From Algoriphagus litoralis (GTDB lineage Bacteria; Bacteroidota; Bacteroidia; Cytophagales; Cyclobacteriaceae): a stretch of DNA of 64,000 bases. The notes below the pieces were generated by a model. The model saw nothing but the letters and a program-made list of their open reading frames with translations, did not search any database and was not told the DNA's origin. Both the position numbers and the translations under genes were made by a program. Positions 9,069 through 18,138 of this stretch are shown here, piece by piece. Every line of letters begins with the position of its first letter. Position 1 is the stretch's first letter. The stretch is from contig NZ_QGOL01000003.1 of NCBI RefSeq assembly GCF_003259255.1, positions 62,001-126,000 of the forward strand. Direction: 5' to 3'.

Positions 9069-9086
9069 GGAGGCGCTAGCCTCCTC
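9069..9086 (-). terminator. Hairpin terminator after the DUF3276 gene
   Basis: AGGAGGC (9069-9075), 4-nt loop and GCCTCCT (9080-9086), followed on the minus strand by TTTCTTTTG. It lies downstream of the DUF3276 gene and also just inside the predicted leader of the permease-ychF unit, where it may restrict read-through. Confidence 0.6.
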
Positions 9087-9119
9087 AAATATACTTTAAT
9101 CAAGATTTGTTTTGCAAAA
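9087..9119 (-). promoter_or_regulatory. Promoter of permease-ychF operon (TTTG-N21-TATATTTG)
   Basis: A minus-strand exact -7 box TATATTTG (9087-9094) with TTTG 21 nt upstream. Spacing is the same as for the cas6 promoter. The predicted start is about 25-30 nt before the permease ATG. Confidence 0.55.
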
Positions 9120-9136
9120 CAAGACCATGGACTGCC

Positions 9137-9466
9137 TTATTCCCATTTCAACTCATCATTGATCTCACTTTCTGAATCTTCTTGTTCAAACTGGGTAAAA
9201 TCTACCTCAGGCATCAGCTCGTCTTTCAAGTGGTCCACTGTTTCATTGAGTGCATTGACAAACTTGAAGAAATCTTCCTTATAAAGGAAAATTTTATGCT
9301 TTTCATAAGAAAAGCCATCTCCGTTCATTCTGCGCTTACTTTCAGTGATCGTGATGTAATAGTCATTAGCCCGTGTTGACTTAATATCGAAAAAATAAGT
9401 TCTTTTACCAGCTTTAACTTTTTTGGAGAAAATTTCCTCTCTGTCGTATCCTCGATGATCTTCCAC
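9137..9466 (-). CDS. DUF3276/PUR-alpha-like nucleic-acid-binding protein
   Basis: A 109-aa protein. The core IFSKKVKAGKRTYFFDIK ... YYITITESKRR is the hallmark of the bacterial PUR (DUF3276) family, small proteins with a PUR-alpha-like fold that bind single-stranded nucleic acid; an acidic tail follows. The start is a GTG at 9466 just before the conserved region, and no ATG lies nearer. It sits alone between two hairpins. About 160 bp of AT-rich DNA upstream (9467-9625) holds no visible gene and no exact -7 box. Confidence 0.88.
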   Translation of the reverse strand: MEDHRGYDREEIFSKKVKAGKRTYFFDIKSTRANDYYITITESKRRMNGDGFSYEKHKIFLYKEDFFKFVNALNETVDHLKDELMPEVDFTQFEQEDSESEINDELKWE

Positions 9467-9625
9467 AGTGCTTTCTTTTAGGGTTGGGTTGTACTAAATA
9501 ATGAGATAAAGTAAATCAAAACCCCTGTAGAATTCAAAAATGACTCTTGATTTTTTTTAATGAAAAATTCTATTTAGTGTATCAAGTGAAAAAAAAACGA
9601 AATGAATTACGAATTGATGAAAAAA

Positions 9626-9646
9626 AAGAGTGGTACGAAACCACTC

Positions 9647-9648
<2 letters not shown>
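9626..9648 (-). terminator. Rho-independent terminator of the ferredoxin gene
   Basis: A 9-bp perfect stem AAGAGTGGT/ACCACTCTT (9626-9634 and 9640-9648) with a 5-nt loop and a long T-run on the minus strand. The stem begins at the ferredoxin stop codon. Confidence 0.85.
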
Positions 9649-9997
<349 letters not shown>

Positions 9998-10014
9998 TCA
10001 ATCAATTAAGTTCT

Positions 10015-10022
10015 CAAAAGTA
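10015..10022 (-). promoter_or_regulatory. -7 box TACTTTTG for the ferredoxin gene
   Basis: An exact TAnnTTTG match on the minus strand, with a TTG about 20 nt further upstream. The predicted start is about 13 nt before the ferredoxin ATG. Confidence 0.55.
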
Positions 10023-10101
10023 CAATCTCAACAGCTCCAAGGCAATAAAAAAGTTGTCATACTAATTAATTTAAATTTATTCCAAGCTTTGAAGGTTTTG
10101 G

Positions 10102-10109
10102 TACCTTTG
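10102..10109 (+). promoter_or_regulatory. -7 box TACCTTTG for the acyl-CoA reductase gene
   Basis: An exact TAnnTTTG match ending 4 nt before the ATG at 10114, implying a leaderless or nearly leaderless transcript. No -33 TTG at the usual spacing was found. Confidence 0.6.
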
Positions 10110-10113
10110 TCAG

Positions 10114-11145
10114 ATGAATGAGAGATTACCTTTATCGGATAGAATAGGAGCTTTTAGTGCGCTTGGAATGCATTTGTCTTCTTTGGAGGAAGAGGAGAGA
10201 ATGGATCTTTTTCGACGAGCAAATAATCAAAATAGCTGGTTTACTGAAAATTCCATGGAAGCTGCCTTGCAGGGTTTATCTTGTTTATTGGAAGAAGGAA
10301 AGCTGAAAAAGTGGATTTCTGGCTATCACATTCCTGAAATCGGGATACCCAAAAAAATAGGTATCCTCATGGCGGGCAATATTCCTGGGGTCGGATTTCA
10401 TGATTTGATGTGTGTGTTGATTTCTGGCCACTTGGCAGTGGCTAAACTGAGTTCCGCTGATTCCTATTTTTCGTCTTGGCTGATTCGCAAACTCATTGAG
10501 ATAGAACCAAGATTTGAGGAGTACATTCAAACTGCAGAGATGCTAAAAGGGATGGATGCATACATTGCCACAGGCAGCGACAATTCGGCGAGATATTTTA
10601 ACTATTATTTTGGAAAGTATCCGAGCATCATTCGTTCAAACAGAACCTCGGTGGCTGTTTTGACAGGGGAGGAGAATGAAGCAGATTTGAATGAGTTAGG
10701 GAAGGATATTTTTCTCTATTTTGGTCTAGGATGTAGAAACGTGTCAAAAATTTTCGTCAAAAATGAACAGCATCTTCAGCATTTTTTGGATATCATAGAG
10801 AAGTTTAACCATGTAGCCTTAAATCACAAATACTTAAATAATTACGAGTACATCAAGTCAATCTATCTTGTTAACAGTGAGCCTCACCTGGATAATGGCT
10901 TTTTGATTTTAAGAGAAAGTAAGGAACTCGTATCTCCCATTGGTGTACTTTTCTACGAAACCTATGACAATAGGGATGATTTACTCGCCCTTTTGGACTC
11001 TCAAGAATCAAAAATCCAATGTATAGTGGGAGATCCAAAAGAGATACCTGGAGCTACAAAATTCGGAGAAGCCCAATTTCCTCAACCTTGGGATTATGCG
11101 GACAAGGTGGACACGATGCAGTTCTTACTGGGATTAGTAGATTAA
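10114..11145 (+). CDS. LuxC-like acyl-CoA reductase
   Basis: A 343-aa protein of the LuxC/ALDH-related acyl-CoA reductase family. Family features are GILMAGNIPGVGFHDLM (about 83-99), VAKLSSADS, IATGSDNSARYF, a Ser-rich IIRSNRTSVAVLTG block and FGLGCRNVSKIFV with the probable acyl-accepting Cys207. Related enzymes reduce fatty acyl groups to aldehydes with NADPH. There is no luxAB or luxE nearby, so this is not bioluminescence; a role in lipid or wax-like products is only a guess. It is shorter than LuxC of Vibrio (about 480 aa), as is common in Bacteroidota. The 3' end overlaps the convergent kinase gene by 4 bp. Confidence 0.8.
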   Translation: MNERLPLSDRIGAFSALGMHLSSLEEEERMDLFRRANNQNSWFTENSMEAALQGLSCLLEEGKLKKWISGYHIPEIGIPKKIGILMAGNIPGVGFHDLMCVLISGHLAVAKLSSADSYFSSWLIRKLIEIEPRFEEYIQTAEMLKGMDAYIATGSDNSARYFNYYFGKYPSIIRSNRTSVAVLTGEENEADLNELGKDIFLYFGLGCRNVSKIFVKNEQHLQHFLDIIEKFNHVALNHKYLNNYEYIKSIYLVNSEPHLDNGFLILRESKELVSPIGVLFYETYDNRDDLLALLDSQESKIQCIVGDPKEIPGATKFGEAQFPQPWDYADKVDTMQFLLGLVD

Positions 11146-12914
11146 GCCTTTTCCGGATTATTACTTTTGGGCAAAGTAATGCAGAATTTACTTCCCTGAT
11201 TTAGTTTCGATTCGACTGATAAGGCACCTCCATTTTTGGAAATGTATTCACGCACCAGAAGTAAGCCAAGACCTGTTCCGGTTTCTTTGGATTGGCCTCG
11301 CGTCGTAAAGGAAATCCCTTCATTCAATTTCTGAAGGTTTTCCTCAGAAATTCCCACTCCAAAATCTTCTACACAGATTTTTATTTCGTTGACCGCGGTA
11401 GAGCAAGAGACAATGATTTTGGAGCCAGTATTTGAAAATTTAATCGCATTGGACATCAAGTTTCTTATGATCAATTCCAGCATGTTTTTATCTGCCAAAA
11501 CCCACGTCTCCTCACTGTTTTTGACTTCAATTTCAATTGATTTTTCAATGGCAATTCTGCTCAAAAGGTTTTTTTGACCCAAAATCAATCGGTTAAGGTC
11601 AATTTGTTGAGTCTGAATGTGTTCGCCTCTGAGTTGTGAACTTGTCCAGGCAAGCAGATTTTCTAAGAGTAAAGCCACATTCTCCATGTTTTTGGAGATT
11701 TCTGGCAACATTTCTAAAAATTCCTCTTCGGTCACTAATCCTTTTTGGGTCAAATGAATGAGTTCTTTGACACCAAAAACGGGCCCTTTGAGATCATGAG
11801 AAATGATACTAAAGAATTTATCTTTCAAATCATTGAGCTGCCGTAGTTCTGAAGCTTGATTTCGAAGTTGTTCATTGGTTTTGTTTTCCAGAGTTATATC
11901 ATCAAAGAGTAATAAAATACCCATGACAAGGGTTTTATCATCAGTGATGGGGATGACTTCTACCTGATAAACCAACTCATTGTTCCCTTTTATTAATTGA
12001 CTTTCCAGTTGTTGGTTTGTTTTCTGGCGGATTAGTTGAAGGATCTCAGGATTCTCTTCAAATACCACTGAGGCTGATTGGCCGATTTGTATTTTGCTGG
12101 GATTTGAACTAAAGGATTTTGATTTGGAATTAAAGTCTACCAATTTTTCTCTATGGTCAAAAATCAAAACTCCCCGGTTCATTAACTCGAAGATTTTTTC
12201 TTTGGCTACAGGTTTGAGATTGAGTAAGTTAAATCGAACAATGGATACAGCGATGAAAAAATAAGTAAATAAAAATGCATAGGGTGTGAGATCAAGTCCA
12301 TCGAAAGGTTTGATCCAAGATACCTGATATAAAATATTGATTATCAGGGGAAAAAATCCCCCAATGATAAGAAGTCTTGTTTGAAGTTTGAAATGGATAT
12401 TGGCAAAGCGAAATCGCTTCCAAAGGATGGCAGTTCCCAGAAAATAGTAAAAGTAGGAATAGGTAACCTGCACCGGATACCAGACTCCTTTTTCTATTCC
12501 CAACAAAGGAAAAGGTCCATCTGTAATCAACCAGTTGCTTTTATAGTGGAGCTGATGCCATCCATTGGTCAGGACAATCACATAAGTAAGCAAAGGCAAG
12601 AAAAAAACAGCTGGATAGATCCAAGGCTTATTCCTGGTGTCGTAATCTGTATATTTCAGAGAAAATACTACCCAACATGACGGAGCCAATACCAACCCGA
12701 GGTATTCAAATTTGCTCCAAATAAGCATGTGTTCGATAGTCTGGGAAGTGAGTTCGATTCCATAGAAAAAACCCCAAATTGAAAAGGAAAGCATTGTGTA
12801 GGCTATCCATTTCACAGAATCTTCTAATTTGAGGCCGATATATAGAGATAGCCCGGCGACAACAAGACTTGATAAAATTAAAGTTAAAGCGTATGGATTA
12901 AGGACTAACTCCAC
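11142..12914 (-). CDS. Sensor histidine kinase with N-terminal 7TM region and PAS domain
   Basis: A 590-aa membrane kinase. Residues about 5-230 hold 7-8 hydrophobic helices like the 7TM sensor region of histidine kinases. Then comes a PAS-like domain (MNRGVLIFDHREKLVDFNS, about 240-350), a short coiled coil, HisKA with H-box FFSIISHDLKGPVFG, and HATPase with N-box NLMSNAIKFSN, G1 EDFGVGIS and G2 TGTGLGLLLVREY. All catalytic boxes look intact. There is no receiver domain and no adjacent response regulator, so this is an orphan kinase. Ligand unknown. Confidence 0.9.
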   Translation of the reverse strand: MELVLNPYALTLILSSLVVAGLSLYIGLKLEDSVKWIAYTMLSFSIWGFFYGIELTSQTIEHMLIWSKFEYLGLVLAPSCWVVFSLKYTDYDTRNKPWIYPAVFFLPLLTYVIVLTNGWHQLHYKSNWLITDGPFPLLGIEKGVWYPVQVTYSYFYYFLGTAILWKRFRFANIHFKLQTRLLIIGGFFPLIINILYQVSWIKPFDGLDLTPYAFLFTYFFIAVSIVRFNLLNLKPVAKEKIFELMNRGVLIFDHREKLVDFNSKSKSFSSNPSKIQIGQSASVVFEENPEILQLIRQKTNQQLESQLIKGNNELVYQVEVIPITDDKTLVMGILLLFDDITLENKTNEQLRNQASELRQLNDLKDKFFSIISHDLKGPVFGVKELIHLTQKGLVTEEEFLEMLPEISKNMENVALLLENLLAWTSSQLRGEHIQTQQIDLNRLILGQKNLLSRIAIEKSIEIEVKNSEETWVLADKNMLELIIRNLMSNAIKFSNTGSKIIVSCSTAVNEIKICVEDFGVGISEENLQKLNEGISFTTRGQSKETGTGLGLLLVREYISKNGGALSVESKLNQGSKFCITLPKSNNPEKA

Positions 12915-12979
12915 GTACTGTAGGGTTGAATTTGGGTGTTATTCACCGCTAAAGTAAAATATTAAATTAAACTAAAAAA

Positions 12980-14299
12980 GTGTTAGGAAAAACCCTAAGA
13001 AAAAACCTGTTCGAATCTGTACTCTCACCTTTTGGACTGGTGATCGTGCTTACCATTTTTTCCTTTTTCCTAGTCTTTTCCAAAGGCATAGGAGAGGGTT
13101 TGCCATGGTCAGAGAGTCTACACCAAATGCTGAGCTTTTGGCAAAATGGTTTTTTTGGGCTTCTTGGATTTACCCTTCAGATGATGATGATTTTAGTTTT
13201 TGGGTATTCACTGGCCATTTTCAAGCCAATCAATCGGCTCTTGCGCTGGGTCTCAAACTGGCCAGACTCGTTGCTGAAATCGGTTTTGCTTACTGCAGGC
13301 ATCACCATGTGTTCAGGACTGCTTAATTGGGGTTTTGGATTGATCGTAGGTGCTGTGCTTGCCAGATTTATGCATGAGGGGTTAGTGGCCAAAAATATAA
13401 GATCAAATCCAGCTCTCTTGGCTGCTTCCGGCTATTTGGGCATGGGAGTTTGGCACGGAGGACTTTCGGGGTCTGCTCCCTTGAGTATGGCGGAAAGTGG
13501 GAATTTTCTAGAGGAAATAGTCGGTGTAGTTCCAGCAGAGCTCACCCTGTTTTCTAATTTCAATCTGATCACTACGGGAGGCTTATGCTGTGTTTTCTTG
13601 GCAACAGCTTGGTTTTTGGCTTTCAAAAGCAGCAAAAATCATGATTCAACCGATTCAATTCCTATCGATCCCATACCATCTGGCAATGAAAATTCCCTCG
13701 CTCGATTCGCAGGTTTGTTCATGATAGTAGTATTGCTGGCAGGATTAAGTCTCACTAATGAGAAAGGACTAGGATTTATCACGCTCAACTGGGTGAATTT
13801 TCTCCTTTTTTCCCTGACCCTATTTGTCTACCGCAGTTCGGGCAATTTTTCGCTTGCGGTGTCCAAAGGATTGAAAAGTTCAGCTGATATTTTTATTCAA
13901 TTTCCTTTCTATGCCGGGATACTCGGTCTCATTACCGACTCTGGGATTTTGGTGACTGCGTCCAATTTTGTCGTGGAGTTTAGTAGTCTAGAATGGTTCC
14001 CCATTTTATCGTTTCTAAGTGCTGCCTTGGTTAATTTATTTGTACCATCCGGAGGGGGGCAGTGGGCCATCCAGGGCCCTCTCATTCTCGAAACAGCGAG
14101 TGTTTTTGGCTTGGAGTTGGAAAAAATGATCATGGTATTTGCGTATGGAGACCAGATCAGCAATCTTTTACAACCTTTCTGGGCTTTGCCGCTTTTGGCT
14201 ATTACAGGTGTTTCGGTGAGGAAAATATTTCCTTATACGCTTGTGTTTTTCTTGGCGGGGTTGATTTGGTTGTGTCTGTCTATTGTTTTCTTTTTTTGA
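12980..14299 (+). CDS. Short-chain fatty acid transporter (AtoE family)
   Basis: A 439-aa membrane protein with about 10-12 hydrophobic segments. Conserved pieces of the AtoE short-chain fatty acid transporter family are visible: ITMCSGLLNWGFGLIVGAVLAR, SGYLGMGVWHGGLSGSAPLS and NLFVPSGGGQWAIQGP. Family members are linked to uptake of acetoacetate or butyrate. The start is a GTG at 12980; the next in-frame Met is inside a conserved membrane segment. It is divergent from the 7TM kinase and upstream of aconitase, consistent with feeding carbon into the TCA cycle (inference). Confidence 0.87.
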   Translation: MLGKTLRKNLFESVLSPFGLVIVLTIFSFFLVFSKGIGEGLPWSESLHQMLSFWQNGFFGLLGFTLQMMMILVFGYSLAIFKPINRLLRWVSNWPDSLLKSVLLTAGITMCSGLLNWGFGLIVGAVLARFMHEGLVAKNIRSNPALLAASGYLGMGVWHGGLSGSAPLSMAESGNFLEEIVGVVPAELTLFSNFNLITTGGLCCVFLATAWFLAFKSSKNHDSTDSIPIDPIPSGNENSLARFAGLFMIVVLLAGLSLTNEKGLGFITLNWVNFLLFSLTLFVYRSSGNFSLAVSKGLKSSADIFIQFPFYAGILGLITDSGILVTASNFVVEFSSLEWFPILSFLSAALVNLFVPSGGGQWAIQGPLILETASVFGLELEKMIMVFAYGDQISNLLQPFWALPLLAITGVSVRKIFPYTLVFFLAGLIWLCLSIVFFF

Positions 14300-14435
14300 T
14301 TTTTCAGTGAAAAATGATTGAAAAACTCTCAGCAACACGCTTAACCTGTTTGGACTTCATTACCTTTTCTGAGGGCAATTCCTTATATTCGCACTTGAAA
14401 AATCGAACCTTTTATCCACTTAAATATCCAAAATA

Positions 14436-16703
14436 ATGGCTTTTGATATCGATATGATCAAAGCGGTGTATGCCCGGTTTCCGGAGCGAATCGCAGCAGC
14501 ACGAAAAGCTGTGGGGAAACCATTGACTTTGACAGAAAAAATTCTTTACGCACACTTAAGCGAAGGTCCTGCTAGCCAAGCATATAAAAGAGGAGCGTCT
14601 TATGTAGACTTCCAACCAGACCGTGTTGCCATGCAGGATGCGACTGCACAGATGGCATTGCTTCAATTCATGCAGGCGGGAAGAGATCAGGTGGCAGTTC
14701 CATCTACAGTTCATTGTGATCACCTTATCCAAGCTGAAGTAGGGGCAGATCAAGATCTGACAAAAGCCAAGGACAAAAACAGAGAAGTTTATGATTTTTT
14801 GGCCTCAGTGTCCAATAAATATGGTATTGGATTCTGGAAACCAGGAGCAGGGATTATCCACCAGGTAGTTTTGGAAAACTATGCATTTCCGGGTGGAATG
14901 ATGATCGGTACAGATTCACATACCCCAAATGCAGGTGGCCTTGGGATGGTAGCGATCGGAGTGGGAGGAGCAGATGCCTGCGATGTGATGGCTGGTTTAG
15001 CTTGGGAGCTTAAATTCCCAAAACTTATCGGAGTAAAACTTACCGGCAAAATGTCTGGCTGGACATCAGCTAAAGACGTGATTTTGAAAGTAGCTGGGAT
15101 TTTAACTGTAAAAGGTGGAACAGGTGCGATTGTAGAATATTTCGGTGAAGGTGCCCGTTCATTATCTGCTACTGGTAAAGGCACAATCTGTAACATGGGT
15201 GCAGAAATCGGTGCTACGACTTCTATTTTTGGTTATGATCAAAAATCTGCCGCTTATTTCAAAGGTACTGGCCGTGCTGACGTAGCCGCTCTTGCAGATT
15301 CTATCGCAGAGCATTTGACTGGGGACGAAGAGGTCTATGCAAACCCTGAGGCTTATTTTGATCAGGTGATAGAAATTAACCTTTCTGAATTGGAACCGCA
15401 TGTCAATGGTCCTTTCACCCCTGATTTGGCTTGGCCGATTTCTAAATTTGCTGCTGCTGTTAAAGAAAATGGATGGCCTGCTAAATTGGATGTAGGATTG
15501 ATCGGTTCTTGTACCAACTCTTCTTACGAAGATATTTCTCGGGCAGCATCACTGGCTCAACAGGCCGTTGATAAAAAATTGACAGCAAAATCTGAATACA
15601 CCATCACTCCGGGTTCTGAGCAGGTTCGCTTTACCGTGGAGCGCGACGGGTTCTTGGACACGTTTGGTAAAATGGGAGGGGTAGTCCTTGCAAATGCTTG
15701 TGGGCCATGTATCGGTCAATGGGCTCGACATGGTGCCGAAAAGCAGGAGAAAAACTCCATCATCACGTCTTTCAACAGAAACTTTGCGAAGCGAGCTGAC
15801 GGAAATCCGAATACGCATGCCTTCGTCGCATCACCTGAAATTGTGACTGCTTTGGCTATAGCCGGAGATTTGACATTCAATCCACTGACTGATTCCTTGG
15901 TTAATTCCGATGGTAATGCTGTGAAACTAGATGAGCCGACTGGATTAGAACTTCCAACAAAAGGTTTTGCTGTAGAAGATGCAGGATATCAGGCTCCTGC
16001 GGAAGATGGGTCCAAAGTCAGTGTAATAGTCGATCCAAAATCTGATCGCTTGCAATTATTGGATTCATTCACCCCATGGGAAGGGACAGACCTTAAAGGT
16101 TTGAAGCTTTTGATCAAAGCAAAAGGAAAATGCACAACCGATCATATTTCGATGGCTGGTCCATGGCTGAAATTCAGAGGTCACTTGGATAATATCTCCA
16201 ACAACATGCTGATCGGAGCGGTCAACTATTTCAATGATTCGACCAACAGCGTGAAAAACCAACTTACCGGTGCTTATGGCGAAGTGCCTGCTACCCAGCG
16301 TCACTACAAAGCTGAAGGAATCGGTTCGATTGTGGTTGGGGATGAAAACTATGGAGAGGGATCGTCACGAGAGCACGCAGCGATGGAGCCGAGATTCTTA
16401 GGAGTGAGAGCGATTTTGGTAAAATCCTTCGCCAGAATCCATGAGACCAACTTGAAAAAACAAGGAATGTTAGCCCTGACTTTTGCGGATACAGCGGATT
16501 ATGATTTGATTCAGGAGGACGACTCAATTGATATCCTGAGCCTGAACTCATTTGCTCCTGGCAAAGCACTGCAAGTTGTGCTGAATCATAAAGACGGAAC
16601 TAGCGACACGATCACTGTCAATCATACTTACAATGAAGGTCAGATCGAGTGGTTCAAAGCTGGATCTGCACTGAACCTGATTAAAGCCGCTATTGGCAAA
16701 TAA
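14436..16703 (+). CDS. Aconitate hydratase
   Basis: A 755-aa enzyme of the mitochondrial-type aconitase lineage, interconverting citrate and isocitrate in the TCA cycle with a [4Fe-4S] cluster. Cluster ligands are visible as Cys359 (GSCTNSS) and Cys422/Cys425 (ACGPCIGQW). Other signatures are [14 protein letters not shown] in domain 1 and [19 protein letters not shown] in the swivelling domain. Length and domain order are normal. The upstream sequence carries a near-consensus -7 box TATATTCG (14384-14391), and the gene ends at a strong terminator, so it is monocistronic. Confidence 0.97.
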   Translation: MAFDIDMIKAVYARFPERIAAARKAVGKPLTLTEKILYAHLSEGPASQAYKRGASYVDFQPDRVAMQDATAQMALLQFMQAGRDQVAVPSTVHCDHLIQAEVGADQDLTKAKDKNREVYDFLASVSNKYGIGFWKPGAGIIHQVVLENYAFPGGMMIGTDSHTPNAGGLGMVAIGVGGADACDVMAGLAWELKFPKLIGVKLTGKMSGWTSAKDVILKVAGILTVKGGTGAIVEYFGEGARSLSATGKGTICNMGAEIGATTSIFGYDQKSAAYFKGTGRADVAALADSIAEHLTGDEEVYANPEAYFDQVIEINLSELEPHVNGPFTPDLAWPISKFAAAVKENGWPAKLDVGLIGSCTNSSYEDISRAASLAQQAVDKKLTAKSEYTITPGSEQVRFTVERDGFLDTFGKMGGVVLANACGPCIGQWARHGAEKQEKNSIITSFNRNFAKRADGNPNTHAFVASPEIVTALAIAGDLTFNPLTDSLVNSDGNAVKLDEPTGLELPTKGFAVEDAGYQAPAEDGSKVSVIVDPKSDRLQLLDSFTPWEGTDLKGLKLLIKAKGKCTTDHISMAGPWLKFRGHLDNISNNMLIGAVNYFNDSTNSVKNQLTGAYGEVPATQRHYKAEGIGSIVVGDENYGEGSSREHAAMEPRFLGVRAILVKSFARIHETNLKKQGMLALTFADTADYDLIQEDDSIDILSLNSFAPGKALQVVLNHKDGTSDTITVNHTYNEGQIEWFKAGSALNLIKAAIGK

Positions 16704-16707
16704 GTTT

Positions 16708-16735
16708 AAAGCCGCGGCCATATCGCCGCGGCTTT
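16708..16735 (+). terminator. Rho-independent terminator of aconitase
   Basis: A perfect 10-bp stem AAAGCCGCGG/CCGCGGCTTT (16708-16717, 16726-16735) with an 8-nt loop and a T-rich tail. The tail doubles as the -7 box of the next gene. Confidence 0.9.
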
Positions 16736-16737
16736 GT

Positions 16738-16745
16738 TATTTTTG
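16738..16745 (+). promoter_or_regulatory. -7 box TATTTTTG for the 16750 gene
   Basis: An exact TAnnTTTG match 4 nt before ATG 16750. It overlaps the T-tail of the aconitase terminator, so termination and initiation share the same bases. A leaderless transcript is predicted. Confidence 0.55.
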
Positions 16746-16749
16746 ACCT

Positions 16750-17337
16750 ATGGTACATTACCCAATCAAAAAAATCATCCCAATTCTATTCTTTAGTATT
16801 GGGATTTTTTATGCCTCGCTGGCCCAGGAAAAAATTGAGAAAGAATCTGGAATTAAGGCCAGCCAGGTTCCAGCACCAGCTAAAGAATGGTTAGAGGATG
16901 CTTTTGAAAATCTAAAGAAGCCGAAATGGTATCTAGAAATCTCTCAACTTGGAAGGTCCTATGAAGCGAAATTTCAGTTTCAAGACCATTATTATAGTGT
17001 GGAATTTGATTCCTTGGGGAATATCCAAGATGTCGAAATCGAACTAGAGCAGGCAGAAGTTTCTCCTGAGGTTTGGAGTGCAATTCAGTCGTATTTTGAT
17101 TCAACCTATGAGCAGGTGAAGGTGGAGAAGATCCAGCGCCAATTATCAGGATCGGCCTCAGCTCTGGAAGATTATTTTGATGAAGATGAAAGAGAGGGGA
17201 TTGTCATTCGGTACGAACTGGTATTTCAGGGTAAAAATGATATTTGGGAACTTTGGGAAGGGTTATTTGATGCTCAAGGAATCTTATTGTCAAGATTGAA
17301 AGTTCAAATTCGAGCCAATGATAACCTTATTTTTTGA
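16750..17337 (+). CDS. Exported protein with possible PepSY-like fold
   Basis: A 195-aa protein with a signal peptide ending about SLAQ (residue 26). The mature part has two similar alpha-beta units (AKEWLEDAFENLKKPKWYLE... YEAKFQFQDHYYSVEFDSLGNIQDVE and a second V.AIQSYFDSTYEQVKVEKIQ block), a layout reminiscent of PepSY-like/BLIP-like periplasmic proteins. This is judged by pattern only and function is unknown. Its stop overlaps the next gene by 4 bp (ATGA), so the two are cotranscribed and probably act together in the envelope. Confidence 0.6.
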   Translation: MVHYPIKKIIPILFFSIGIFYASLAQEKIEKESGIKASQVPAPAKEWLEDAFENLKKPKWYLEISQLGRSYEAKFQFQDHYYSVEFDSLGNIQDVEIELEQAEVSPEVWSAIQSYFDSTYEQVKVEKIQRQLSGSASALEDYFDEDEREGIVIRYELVFQGKNDIWELWEGLFDAQGILLSRLKVQIRANDNLIF

Positions 17338-18017
17338 TGAAGAAATTTCTTTTTGCCTTCGTGTTTCTTGGTGGTCTGGGGGAATTGAAAGCACAGGAAA
17401 AGCCAGTTTTTTTTACAGGTATTTTTCCGGAACTATCCCTCACAAAAAGGATCAATACACTCCACAAGATTAATTTTAAAGTTGAAAATCAGGAAGTGAT
17501 TTTTGACAATAGAGAAGGTGAAAATCTTCAATTTACCCATTACCGGACTGATTTAATGCTGTTTTTTGACAGGAATGTTCGACCTGGGATGAGTGTTGCA
17601 TTGGGTGTTTTTCACAGGTTTCAGGAGGATGAAGATGCCAATCGCATCATTCAGCAGCTTGCCGTCTTGCAGCGAATGCGAAATCTCAGAATCAATCACA
17701 GGTTTAGAACAGACCAAACTTTCACCAGGAATGAAGCTCTAGAGTTCCGGTTTAGGTATCGGTTTTCACTGGAGATTCCCCTGGAAGGAGCAGAGGTAGA
17801 TCCGGGAGAATTGTATGTTGTAATCTCTGATGAGCCGATATTCAGTAGTCAGGCTGGAGAATTTGAAATTGAGAATCGGCTCGTCCTTTCCCTTGGAAAA
17901 TTGATCAATAAGCAGCAAAAATTGGAGTGGGCAGTAGACTACCGAACGGATGGGTTTGTGCAGGAAGGATTTAGAACTCGACTTTGGGCAAAAATTAGCT
18001 ATTACTACAATTTTTAA
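17334..18017 (+). CDS. DUF2490-like outer-membrane beta-barrel protein
   Basis: A 227-aa exported protein with signal peptide residues 1-20 (GELKAQ). It is rich in alternating beta-strand patterns with many Arg/Phe/Tyr residues and ends with the aromatic Phe typical of outer-membrane barrels (ISYYYNF). The pattern LRINHRFRTDQTF...FRFRYRF and the W.RFRTRLWAKISYYYNF-like ending resemble DUF2490 proteins, whose role is unknown. It follows the upstream exported protein with a 4-bp overlap. Confidence 0.65.
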   Translation: MMKKFLFAFVFLGGLGELKAQEKPVFFTGIFPELSLTKRINTLHKINFKVENQEVIFDNREGENLQFTHYRTDLMLFFDRNVRPGMSVALGVFHRFQEDEDANRIIQQLAVLQRMRNLRINHRFRTDQTFTRNEALEFRFRYRFSLEIPLEGAEVDPGELYVVISDEPIFSSQAGEFEIENRLVLSLGKLINKQQKLEWAVDYRTDGFVQEGFRTRLWAKISYYYNF

Positions 18018-18089
18018 AGCAAATTTAAGTATTTGAAAAGTGAAAAATTTGCTATGAAATACAAATTGCTGTATGTTTACGAAAATTTG

Positions 18090-18107
18090 AAAGAGTAGAA
18101 ACTCTTT
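18090..18107 (+). terminator. Possible terminator of the 16750-18017 operon
   Basis: AAAGAGT (18090-18096), AGAA loop and ACTCTTT (18101-18107) followed by TG. A short stem with a weak T-tract, about 70 bp after the DUF2490-like gene. Confidence 0.35.
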
Positions 18108-18138
18108 TGAATCACCCAAAAACAGCAATAAATTTTCA

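Noticed and set aside
10114..11145. Bioluminescence (lux) locus
   Set aside because: No luxA, luxB, luxD or luxE homologue is adjacent; LuxC-like reductases are common in non-luminous Bacteroidota.
14309..14325. Hairpin ATTTTTCA/TGAAAAAT after the fatty acid transporter
   Set aside because: The arms leave a loop of about one base, so it cannot form a normal stem-loop.
18090..18107. Riboswitch or attenuator before the hybrid kinase
   Set aside because: Only a 7-bp hairpin with a weak T-tract is present and no known aptamer consensus; a weak terminator is the better reading.
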